NCBI GenBank assembly: GCA_029881255.1
Contig: JAOUMY010000002.1
Span: 248,001-312,000, forward strand
DNA: 64,000 nt
Direction of reading: 5' to 3'
Source of the DNA: Gammaproteobacteria bacterium
GTDB lineage: Bacteria; Pseudomonadota; Gammaproteobacteria; S012-40
In this document: positions 17,137 to 26,423 of the stretch, in pieces
Layout: each line of letters opens with the position of its first letter
Position numbering within the stretch: position 1 is the first letter of the stretch
The notes under the pieces: model-generated
Told to the model about the DNA's origin: nothing
What the model saw: only the letters and a program-made list of their open reading frames with translations
Databases searched by the model: none
Position numbers and translations under genes: made by a program

Positions 17137-17871
17137 CTAACAACCAATCTGTTCCTTTGGCACCCTGGCAACGAGGGTCTTTGCAGAGGTTCTTGTGGTC
17201 AGTTCCAGAAATTCACTACGACCACATTCCTGGTCGCTTAGTTTAATGGAAAAGGCGTTATGGTTGCCTGACAACACGTACCAGCCTTTGGACTCGTGAA
17301 AAAATATTTCGTGTTGATTACGATCCAGTCCTGTGACCTGAAACTGTTTGACGATTACGTGCTGATTCCCTCTATTCTCAAGCACAACGCTGGCCTTTCC
17401 ATTTTTGACCGAAGCTCCGGACAAGGCCACTTCGACTTTCTCTCTCTCTGGCTGAATAAACAGGGGAATACTGAAACGCAAGGCAAAATTCAATGCCTGA
17501 TTGCGTTCACTACGACTGACCAGCTCCTCAACGAAAATCCGATAGGTCATTTCTTTTTGCGCATCGCGTGTACCGTTAAAACCTATACGTATCGTTCTTT
17601 GTTCATTGGCTTTCAGGGTTACTATGCGCGGAAAAAAAACAATTTCATCGGCCTCGTCGTATACATCGGTTCCAGAGGCATCCTGCATCCATTTACGCGC
17701 ATCGATTTGCAGCGTTACGGAGCCATTACTGGTATTGCTCAACTCCAGAATGCTGGTGCGTGTGTTTTGAGAAAATTCCAGCTTGAGGGGGTTTACCTTG
17801 AAGGAAGCGGCATATGAAAACGTAGCAGCCTGGACAAGCAAAACAAATATGAATAATCGATACAACATTCC
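17137..17871 (-). CDS. periplasmic pilus chaperone (Csu/PapD fold)
   Basis: The start is set at 17871, because GGGAGGAAAGGGA lies directly upstream and the product then begins with a normal signal peptide (MLYRLFIFVLLVQAATFSYA). The frame continues upstream to 17931 but would run through a terminator hairpin. The 244-residue protein has two immunoglobulin-like domains: domain 1 with FKVNPLKLEFSQ, the donor-strand region around RIVTLKANEQRTIRIGF, and TYRIFVEEL. Such chaperones hold pilins by donor-strand complementation and hand them to the usher. It is the second gene of the pilus operon. Confidence 0.88.
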   Translation of the reverse strand, partial: GMLYRLFIFVLLVQAATFSYAASFKVNPLKLEFSQNTRTSILELSNTSNGSVTLQIDARKWMQDASGTDVYDEADEIVFFPRIVTLKANEQRTIRIGFNGTRDAQKEMTYRIFVEELVSRSERNQALNFALRFSIPLFIQPEREKVEVALSGASVKNGKASVVLENRGNQHVIVKQFQVTGLDRNQHEIFFHESKGWYVLSGNHNAFSIKLSDQECGRSEFLELTTRTSAKTLVARVPKEQIGC

Positions 17872-17881
17872 CTTTCCTCCC

Positions 17882-17917
17882 AAAAAAAATGCCTCTTCCC
17901 CAATACAGAGAAGAGGC
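17882..17917 (-). terminator. terminator/attenuator between pilin and chaperone genes
   Basis: Read on the minus strand, GCCTCTTC and GAAGAGGC form an 8-bp stem with an 11-base loop, followed by ATTTTTTTT. It starts about 10 bases after the pilin stop codon and sits within the ribosome-binding region of the chaperone gene. It should reduce read-through so that pilin is made in excess over chaperone and usher. Confidence 0.85.
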
Positions 17918-17927
17918 GAGAACGTGA

Positions 17928-18407
17928 TCAAAATGCCACAGTCACCGTCACTGTATCGGAATAAACACCGGGAGGGACATCGATGTTTCCGAACAGTCTG
18001 GCTTCCACGTTAAATGTTTCGGGTAAACCGATACCGGTTCCTGCGACAGGTTCTCCAGGATAGGTGTTGGTTACGCCGACATCACCCCAATCATTGCCAC
18101 CATATGTAAGACGGTATGGCAAAACTGCCCCGGTGCCATTACTCAACATACGATTCGCGCCATCGGAGTTTACACCCGCATCCAGCGCCACGTTATAAAC
18201 CACCCCATTGTTACAGCTGACAGTAACCTGTCCGCTGGTGTCAACTTGTGCGCCACTGTATACACCGAAATCGATTGGCGCCGCCTGTACCGTACAGGCT
18301 CCCGCCACTGTCGCGGTAATTTCCATTTGCGCGGTATTTGCACCCGCATTTGAGATCGTTAACATACTTGCAAGCAAAGCAGCAAAAGTCAGGAAACGTT
18401 TGTCCAT
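17928..18407 (-). CDS. major pilin of a Csu-type pilus (SCPU domain)
   Basis: This 159-residue protein has a signal peptide ending near NAGA|NT and a single SCPU domain with the archaic-pilin pattern. It has an N-terminal donor strand (AQMEITATVAGACTV), one Cys pair (GACTV and VSCNNG), DFGVYSG, a middle YRLTYGGNDWGDVG, and a terminal GVYSDTVTVTVAF strand. AGAGGA lies 6 bases before the ATG. It is the first gene of the operon and is followed by a strong terminator-like hairpin, as expected for the most abundant subunit. The pilus type is known to mediate biofilm formation in Acinetobacter; the role here is inferred. Confidence 0.87.
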   Translation of the reverse strand: MDKRFLTFAALLASMLTISNAGANTAQMEITATVAGACTVQAAPIDFGVYSGAQVDTSGQVTVSCNNGVVYNVALDAGVNSDGANRMLSNGTGAVLPYRLTYGGNDWGDVGVTNTYPGEPVAGTGIGLPETFNVEARLFGNIDVPPGVYSDTVTVTVAF

Positions 18408-18781
18408 GTTTCTGTCCTCTTTTCAAGGGTGAAAGCGGCAAATCAAAATGCCGTCTCCCACGTTATAAATTAATTATCTTCACGGCTGATTCTGTTTCGA
18501 CGAGTTATTTAGTCGAGGCAGTCAGAATAGAAAAAATCCAATGAAACAAAGCTGAAAGGTGTGAATTTAATTTTTCATATCAAATTAATGCTGGAACACA
18601 TTGTGTGTTTTGACACAATTCAGATTTTCAACGAATCAGAAATTCAACAATAAGACAGGAAAAATTCAGATAGAAGTCAGGTATAAAATCAAAAAAGAAT
18701 GGAAGTATGCGTTAACTAACAACTATTCACCATAGCGTCGAACAAGCACAGATATCACCAGACAGATGTTGGTAACGTATC
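18408..18781. other. intergenic region upstream of the pilus operon
   Basis: This A/T-rich stretch of 374 bases lies between the end of the GGDEF/EAL gene and the pilin start, and must hold the pilus promoter. An inverted repeat ATTGTGT/ACACAAT (18600-18606 with 18613-18619) could be an operator. A small CGGCA/TGCCG stem lies in the leader near 18434-18450. No -35/-10 pair stands out convincingly and no gene is visible. Confidence 0.5.
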
Positions 18782-21700
18782 TCAGTGCTCCAATGCGATA
18801 CTCTTCCCTATATAGTTTCCCTGCGCAAAATCGACCCCTATTTCCATTAGCAAGTCATGCACAGGTTCACTCACGACAAATTCGGCTACGGTTTTGGTAC
18901 CCATTAAATGACCAATATCATTGAATGCCTCAACCATTGCGCGATCGAGGGGATCACTCTCCAGGTCTTTGATAAAGCTGCCGTCGATCTTGATATAGTC
19001 CACCGGTAATTGCTTGAGATAGGAAAATGAACTCAGACCGCTACCAAAATCGTCCAGTGCAAATCGACAGCCTTTTTCACGCAGGGTTTGAATAAAGTCT
19101 CTGGCACGCTGCAGATTTGAAATAGCCGCGGTTTCGGTTACTTCAAAACAAATAGAGTGACTTGTAATATTGTTCCCATCGATTGTGTCTAGTACAAACT
19201 GCAAAAAGGACTCGTCGCATATTGACTGCGCAGAAAGATTAATCGAAAAACTGCTGGTTTTATCGCCTGATAATTGGCGACCACTCAGATTTTGCAAAGC
19301 ATTATTGACCACCCAGCGATCTATATGCGTCATTAATTGATATCGTTCTGCCACAGGTATAAATGTATTTGGCGCGATCACCTGACCATTCTCATCCAGC
19401 ATACGTATCAAGATTTCACAATAAGGGAGACCTCCACCGCCGTTCAAGGGCACGATCGGCTGTTGGTACAACACAAATCGATCTGCCTCTAACGCCCGCT
19501 GTATGCGTTGCAACCAGGCCATTTCTCCTCTGCGCTGGCTAAGCAAAGCGTCACCCTGACGATAGACATGAATGCGATTACGTCCAAGCTCTTTCGCCAG
19601 ATAGCAAGCCGAGTCGGCAGCCTTCAATACATCAGCAACCGTACCTGCCATTCCGGAAATCTCTACCAGGCCAATACTCATTCCGATGTCGAAGGTCTTG
19701 GTTTCCCAGGTAAAGCGAAAGCGATTAATCATGGCAAGAATTTGTGAGGCGCGTTGTTGCGCGACCTTTACGTTACAGTGGTTAAGCAGCAGACCAAATT
19801 CATCACCACCAAGGCGAGACAAAGTATCACTATCCAAGACGCAACTTTTCATATTGCTCGCTAATTGTTTCAATAAGGCATCACCGGCGACATGTCCGCA
19901 TAAATCATTCACGACTTTGAATTGATCCAGGTCGATGTAGCACAGCGTATGCACATAACCTCTTTCACGTGAACTGTTAATTTGTCTTTCTAATACCGTT
20001 TCAAATTCGCGTCGATTGACCAAACCCGTCAGGGGATCGTGAGATGCCTGGTAGGCAAGTTTCAACGTCAGTCGTGATAATTCGCTGATATCGTGAAATA
20101 TCAGAATACTGCCTAAAACATCGTTATCCTCGCCACTGATTGGCGAAGCGTGTGCTTCAAATACCTTCTCCCGTTTTGAACCGGTTTCAGGCGTTATCGT
20201 GTCACCATAGGTCAATGCGCAATTAAGATGCATTACCTGCGACAACATGTGTTTCAGTGCATCTGGTTTACAGATTCCTGCGTCGCTGAGTAGATTGTCG
20301 ACGGGCAATCCCATATATCCTTCATTCGGCATGGACAACCAGGAGGCAAACGCCGGGTTAATGAATTCAACGGCGAGATTTCTATCAGTAGTAATGATCC
20401 CATCACTAACTGATTCCATTGCCGAGCGTAAACGTGCGTCGGCAACGTTGCGTTGCCTTTGCTCATACAAGCTATTATCCCGCAACAATTGGTGATGAAT
20501 GACAATCGCCGCCTCTCCCGCCAAGGCTTCCGTCATTTCGATTTCATGATGGCTGAAATGATGGACAGAATGACGGTGTATGCCGACGATCACGCCGATA
20601 GTTTCGTCTTCCACTAAAAGAGGCGAACAAATAAGTGCTCTCACCTCATAGCGTTCTAACAATGTGCGCTCATCTTCACTCAAATTATTTGCATCACTTA
20701 CGCATACCGTACGCCCTTCCATAAACGCTTGTGAGCTAACACTGAGACCGCCCAGAGAGATCGACTCATAACCTTCCGACAGATAAGGCCCTTCATTGTG
20801 CACAACGGCAATCAGTTTATCCTGTTGCTTGTCGTGTAACATAATCGCGACAAGATCGAAGCGCAGCAATGAAACACTGAGCTCAACAATATTTTCAAAT
20901 ACGTTTTTGACGGAAAGGTCCGGGGCACCGCGCAAAATACGATTGCCCACATGAAGAATCTTGTGTGAATGTTCAATATGTTCAAAAAGCTCACGAAAAC
21001 GACCGGTAAGCACGCCGAGTTCGTCAGTGGAGCTTGCCGCGAGTTCGCGTGCGACTACGTCGTTCTGGCTTTCTTCACCGAAAAGTGATTGCAATGGTTG
21101 CAAGGCCTGCCCAAAGCTATGGACAAACATCAGCGCGCCGGCGATCGCCAAAAGCTCGAGTGACAACCACACAAAAAACACTTCGTTATCAAAAACACCG
21201 GTACGTGCCCAATAGTATTGCACCAGAACGGTATCAATTAACAAAGGCGTGAGCGCGCCGATCAAAAACACTCGCGTTTTTATCGTCAAGCGGGGCTTAT
21301 TTAGATTCAGTTGCCCAAGCGCACGACCAAATAAATCATAGAACTTAAAAAAAACAGGCAAACCGACAATAATCGAAACAATCAAGGCGACCAAGTGTAT
21401 CTTGAACCACTCGACCGGACCGGCAACAAAATCCGTCGCTATCTCAGCCGTTATGATTACCGAGGAAGGCGCCAGGGCTAAACTACCTAAAAACAAACTC
21501 CAGAACTGCAAAGGAAATCTACTGAGAATTCGATCAACATCAGCTACTGCACTATTGTCCTGGCTCAAATACCGCGCCACCGGCTGCACGTAAATGCGAA
21601 ACCATATTTGGGCAAAAACAAAAGTACCAGCGATAAACAGAATTTCGAGAGGATGACTAAGGATGGCGTAGGTTTGTCCTGGTGTGAACAACCCTATATA

Positions 21701-21790
21701 CAGCATAAAAGCAAAACCAATCACCGGCGGTAAAGTCCAGCAGATGGCGACCAGGGTGGTAAAGTGGACGTTAAACTCTTTAGCCTTCAT
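18782..21790 (-). CDS. membrane GAF-PAS-GGDEF-EAL cyclic-di-GMP protein
   Basis: The ATG at 21790 is chosen because GGGGAGGAC precedes it. The 1002-residue protein has about six membrane helices (residues 15-225), a HAMP-like linker, a GAF domain (about 290-440) and a PAS domain (about 455-570). A diguanylate cyclase domain follows, with an intact GGDEF at 661-665, and then an EAL-type phosphodiesterase domain. The EAL signature reads EIL (Glu792). The other catalytic elements are present: SINLS, FEVTE, LDDFGSG and IKIDGS. Both activities are therefore possible. It lies just upstream of the pilus operon, whose expression or assembly c-di-GMP commonly controls; that link is inferred. Confidence 0.9.
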   Translation of the reverse strand: MKAKEFNVHFTTLVAICWTLPPVIGFAFMLYIGLFTPGQTYAILSHPLEILFIAGTFVFAQIWFRIYVQPVARYLSQDNSAVADVDRILSRFPLQFWSLFLGSLALAPSSVIITAEIATDFVAGPVEWFKIHLVALIVSIIVGLPVFFKFYDLFGRALGQLNLNKPRLTIKTRVFLIGALTPLLIDTVLVQYYWARTGVFDNEVFFVWLSLELLAIAGALMFVHSFGQALQPLQSLFGEESQNDVVARELAASSTDELGVLTGRFRELFEHIEHSHKILHVGNRILRGAPDLSVKNVFENIVELSVSLLRFDLVAIMLHDKQQDKLIAVVHNEGPYLSEGYESISLGGLSVSSQAFMEGRTVCVSDANNLSEDERTLLERYEVRALICSPLLVEDETIGVIVGIHRHSVHHFSHHEIEMTEALAGEAAIVIHHQLLRDNSLYEQRQRNVADARLRSAMESVSDGIITTDRNLAVEFINPAFASWLSMPNEGYMGLPVDNLLSDAGICKPDALKHMLSQVMHLNCALTYGDTITPETGSKREKVFEAHASPISGEDNDVLGSILIFHDISELSRLTLKLAYQASHDPLTGLVNRREFETVLERQINSSRERGYVHTLCYIDLDQFKVVNDLCGHVAGDALLKQLASNMKSCVLDSDTLSRLGGDEFGLLLNHCNVKVAQQRASQILAMINRFRFTWETKTFDIGMSIGLVEISGMAGTVADVLKAADSACYLAKELGRNRIHVYRQGDALLSQRRGEMAWLQRIQRALEADRFVLYQQPIVPLNGGGGLPYCEILIRMLDENGQVIAPNTFIPVAERYQLMTHIDRWVVNNALQNLSGRQLSGDKTSSFSINLSAQSICDESFLQFVLDTIDGNNITSHSICFEVTETAAISNLQRARDFIQTLREKGCRFALDDFGSGLSSFSYLKQLPVDYIKIDGSFIKDLESDPLDRAMVEAFNDIGHLMGTKTVAEFVVSEPVHDLLMEIGVDFAQGNYIGKSIALEH

Positions 21791-21841
21791 CCACTGTGTC
21801 CTCCCCTTTCGGGAAAGACACACCACCCCGTCAGAATAAAA

Positions 21842-22783
21842 TTACATAACAGGTTCCTGGTCTTCTCCTTCCTTATCAGGAGGCAGAAGATCTTCCTTGG
21901 TGACCCCCAGCATGAGTGCACTAGCGCTGGCAATATAGATAGAGGAATAGGTTCCAACGACGATACCAACAATTAGCGCAGTGGCAAATCCATGAATCAA
22001 TTCGCCGCCGAATATGAATAATGCAACCAATACCAGCAAAGTGGTTAATGAAGTCATCATGGTTCGTGACAAGGTTTGGTTGATCGACTGATTAACGACA
22101 TCAGTCGGTGTTCCCTTACGCATTTTGCGAAAATTCTCGCGTACCCGGTCAAAGACGACGATGGTGTCATTCAAGGAATAACCTATCACCGCCAGAATAG
22201 CTGCCAGTACTGTAAGATCAAACTCCAAACCAAGAATCGAAAAAGCGCCCATGGTGAAAATGACGTCATGCACCAATGCTGCGATTGCTCCCAGTGCGAA
22301 ACGTTTTTCAAAACGTATCCATACATAGACTAGAATACATCCCAGCGCAGTCAACATCGCCAGGCCACCTTTTTCGATTAGCTCGTCACCAATCTGTGGT
22401 CCAACAAACTCAACACGACGCATATCGGCTGTGCCGTTTTCCGTTGAACTCAATACAGCAAGCAATTGAGTACTCAATTGTGCAGAGGTGACGCCCTCTC
22501 GCGGCGCAATGCGCACTAACACATCCTTGGCGGTTCCGAAGTGTTGCACGACGGCATCGTCAAATCCCTGTTTCGCAAGCGTGTCACGAAGACTGGAAAG
22601 TTCTGCCGCTTGTTGATACCCCACTTCTATCAGGGTTCCTCCGGTAAAATCGATGCCAAGGTTCATTCCCTTAGTCACAACCGATCCAAGACCAATCAAC
22701 AAAAAGATCATTGAAATCATCATCGCGGTCTTATGCACGCGCATAAAATCAAATTGAGGAGGCTGTTTTAGTATTTGCAACAT
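21842..22783 (-). CDS. secF: protein translocase subunit SecF
   Basis: SecF works with SecD in the inner membrane to pull exported proteins through SecYEG, using the proton gradient. The 313-residue protein has the N-terminal helix, the periplasmic P1-like domain, and the RND-type membrane core with GIDFTGGTLIEV near residue 43, VGPQIGDELIEKGG and VIGYSLNDTIVVFDRVREN. It lies 11 bases after secD and ends the tgt-yajC-secD-secF block. The acidic C-terminal tail (PPDKEGEDQEPV) is slightly longer than in E. coli. Confidence 0.97.
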   Translation of the reverse strand: MLQILKQPPQFDFMRVHKTAMMISMIFLLIGLGSVVTKGMNLGIDFTGGTLIEVGYQQAAELSSLRDTLAKQGFDDAVVQHFGTAKDVLVRIAPREGVTSAQLSTQLLAVLSSTENGTADMRRVEFVGPQIGDELIEKGGLAMLTALGCILVYVWIRFEKRFALGAIAALVHDVIFTMGAFSILGLEFDLTVLAAILAVIGYSLNDTIVVFDRVRENFRKMRKGTPTDVVNQSINQTLSRTMMTSLTTLLVLVALFIFGGELIHGFATALIVGIVVGTYSSIYIASASALMLGVTKEDLLPPDKEGEDQEPVM

Positions 22784-22794
22784 GTCACGTCGTC

Positions 22795-24669
22795 CTAGAT
22801 CGAAAGTTTACTCACCTTGCGTCCACCGTAAATCAAATTGGCGATGGCGCGAGTACCCATGATGGCGGTAAACATAGAGGTCAGAATACCGATAGAAAGT
22901 GTTATCGCGAATCCCTTGATAGGACCGGTTCCCAAAGCAAATAGCACGATTGCGGCGATAAGCGTTGTGATATTCGCATCGGCAATAGTCATGAAGGCGC
23001 GACCATAACCAAGATCGATCGCATTTTGCGGTTTAATTCCTGCGCGTAATTCTTCTCTTATGCGTTCAAAAATAAGTACATTGGCGTCAACCGCCATACC
23101 CACTGTAAGAACGATACCCGCGATACCCGGCAAAGTCAGCGTGGCCTGCATCATAGACAAAATGGCGACGATAAACACCAGATTGGCTGCCAACGCCACA
23201 TTCGCAATCATGCCGAAACCACGATAGTAGAAAAGCATAAATCCCAACACCACCACGAAACCGATGATGACAGATTCGAAACCCTTATCGATATTGTCTT
23301 GCCCCAAACTTGGGCCGACCGTACGCTCTTCCACAATATCAATAGGCGCGGCCAAGGCACCGGCACGCAGTAACAAGGCCAAATCGCGTGCTTCTTCGGT
23401 GCTATCCAGACCAGTGATCTGGAAACGACTGCCTAGACGATCACGGATACGCGCAATATTGATTACTTCCTCAATCTTGCGCTTGGTACGTATCGTTTCT
23501 CCATCCACCACGCGTCTATCGGTCTTCGACTCGATAAACACCACCGCCATCAATTTGCCGACATTATCCTTTGTGGCATTGGTAAAGATGCGGCCACCCT
23601 TGCTATCAAGAGTGATATATACCGCTGGGCCACCGCTTTGGGTATCGATACCGGAAGATGCATCGACGATGTAGTCACCGGTCAGCATTACCTGGCGCTT
23701 GAGCAAGGCAGGATCACCATTACGTTCTTTATACAACTTTGAACCCGGTGGCACGCGACCGCTTAATGCTGCTTGAACATTGTGTTCTTCATCCACCATG
23801 CGGAATTCCAGGGTGGCTGTCGCACCTAAAATTTCTTTGGCGCGCGCAGTGTCTTGTACACCTGGCAACTGTACGACGATGCGATCAACGCCTTGCTGTT
23901 GTATTAAAGGCTCGGCAACGCCCAATTCATTGACGCGATTGCGCAGCGTGGTGATATTTTGTTGTAGGGCAAATTTCTGAGTTTCACGAATTTCCTGTTC
24001 ACTCAGACTGACTTGAAGATAGTGATAGGGCTCTTCGTCGATATCGGTAAACAGGAGATTACTATTCGATTTTTTGATCAGGCGACGCGCTTCTTCGCGC
24101 ACATCGGCACCACGGAATTTCAATTGAACGTAGGCATTACCGCTGGCGACATCTCCCTCACGGTCGATACCCAGGTAACGGACTTTTTCTTCGCGTAACA
24201 GGCTGCGAAAATCGCCGGTATAGCGTTCCAGTGCCTGGGTGATAGCGGCCTGCATATCAACTTCCATCAGGAAGTGCACGCCACCACGCAAGTCGAGACC
24301 GAGATACATCGGCAGGGCATCAATAGACGTCAACCACTCAGGCGTCGATGGCGCCAGATTTAAGGCCACGATATAACCTTCACCGAGTCGCTCACGCACC
24401 AGTTCCTGCGCCTTGAGCTGGGTATCGGTATCGCTGAAACGCGCCAGGATACGATCACCTTCGAGTACGACGCTCTTAAAGACGATATTCTGGTCTTTGA
24501 GTATTTGCTCGACACGACCCAGAGTGCCAGTGTCTATTTTGACAGTGCGCTCTCCAGAAACCTGTACTGCCGGGTCCTCACCATAGAGATTGGGCATGGC
24601 GTATAGCGCGCCAACGACCACTGCAATGACGAGAATGAGATATTTCCACAACGGATATTTGTTTAGCAT
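22795..24669 (-). CDS. secD: protein translocase subunit SecD
   Basis: SecD is the larger partner of SecF, with a big periplasmic domain that grips emerging preproteins. The 624-residue protein shows the N-terminal membrane helix, LGLDLRGGVHFLMEVD near residue 125, NELGVAEPLIQQQG, and VQLPGVQDTARAKEILG. The C-terminal six-helix RND core has GIVLTVGMAVDANVLIFERIREEL, in which the functional Asp is present, and FMTIADANITTLIAA. Length and motifs match the gammaproteobacterial type. It is separated from yajC by 85 bases that contain a terminator-like hairpin. Confidence 0.97.
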   Translation of the reverse strand: MLNKYPLWKYLILVIAVVVGALYAMPNLYGEDPAVQVSGERTVKIDTGTLGRVEQILKDQNIVFKSVVLEGDRILARFSDTDTQLKAQELVRERLGEGYIVALNLAPSTPEWLTSIDALPMYLGLDLRGGVHFLMEVDMQAAITQALERYTGDFRSLLREEKVRYLGIDREGDVASGNAYVQLKFRGADVREEARRLIKKSNSNLLFTDIDEEPYHYLQVSLSEQEIRETQKFALQQNITTLRNRVNELGVAEPLIQQQGVDRIVVQLPGVQDTARAKEILGATATLEFRMVDEEHNVQAALSGRVPPGSKLYKERNGDPALLKRQVMLTGDYIVDASSGIDTQSGGPAVYITLDSKGGRIFTNATKDNVGKLMAVVFIESKTDRRVVDGETIRTKRKIEEVINIARIRDRLGSRFQITGLDSTEEARDLALLLRAGALAAPIDIVEERTVGPSLGQDNIDKGFESVIIGFVVVLGFMLFYYRGFGMIANVALAANLVFIVAILSMMQATLTLPGIAGIVLTVGMAVDANVLIFERIREELRAGIKPQNAIDLGYGRAFMTIADANITTLIAAIVLFALGTGPIKGFAITLSIGILTSMFTAIMGTRAIANLIYGGRKVSKLSI

Positions 24670-24715
24670 CCTGTTACCCAGACTTCCTTATTAAATACGG
24701 GGGTTGTTTGTATAG

Positions 24716-24743
24716 CAAAAACCGGGCAGGAATCTCCGCCCGG
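24716..24743 (-). terminator. hairpin with T run between yajC and secD
   Basis: Read on the minus strand, CCGGGC (24738-24743) pairs with GCCCGG (24722-24727), with further pairing inside the loop (GGA/TCC), and is followed by TTTTTGC. This is a good intrinsic terminator shape in the middle of the yajC-secD-secF operon, so it may act as an attenuator. Confidence 0.65.
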
Positions 24744-24754
24744 CCAATTTGCGG

Positions 24755-25087
24755 TTACTTATACGTTCCCTTGGGAACCAGATTGATGACAGACTGGCGC
24801 TGAATTCTCACCTGCGTATTGGCGGCAATTTCCAGTGTCACGAAATTTTCATCGACTTCGATGACCTTGCCCAGCAGACCACCGCTGGTGACGATCTCAT
24901 CACCCTTGGAGACTGACTCAGTCAGCTTCTTGTGTTCCTTGGCACGCTTGACCTGCGGACGTATTAACAAGAAATAGAAAATCAGAAAAATGACCAGTAG
25001 TGGCAGTAAGCCCAGCAAGTCACCAGCACCCGGTGCTGGAGCAGCCGCGCCGCCCTCAGCCATAGCATCAGAGATGAAAAAGCCCAT
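24755..25087 (-). CDS. yajC: Sec translocon accessory protein YajC
   Basis: The start at 25087 has AAGGA upstream and gives 110 residues, the same as E. coli YajC; the open frame to 25138 has no comparable signal. One membrane helix (LLGLLPLLVIFLIFYFLLI, about residues 22-41) is followed by RPQVKRAKEHKKL. A cytoplasmic SH3-like domain comes next, with VSKGDEIVTSGGLLGKV. YajC associates with SecDF. It is the second gene of the tgt-yajC-secD-secF block. Confidence 0.95.
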   Translation of the reverse strand: MGFFISDAMAEGGAAAPAPGAGDLLGLLPLLVIFLIFYFLLIRPQVKRAKEHKKLTESVSKGDEIVTSGGLLGKVIEVDENFVTLEIAANTQVRIQRQSVINLVPKGTYK

Positions 25088-25246
25088 CGCGTTTTCCTTT
25101 AGCTCCCAATAGTGATAAGGCCGCGTATTATCACACAAACCAGCCAGCGTTAGAACGGAGTTTTACCGGAACGTCAATTTTCCAGCAACCGGGTCACACT
25201 TCCGAGAGGCGCGATCTTTCATTGGCTTATCGGGTCACTTTGCCAC

Positions 25247-26395
<1,149 letters not shown>

Positions 26396-26423
26396 TTACC
26401 GCAAAACAGGGTGATTACAAACG

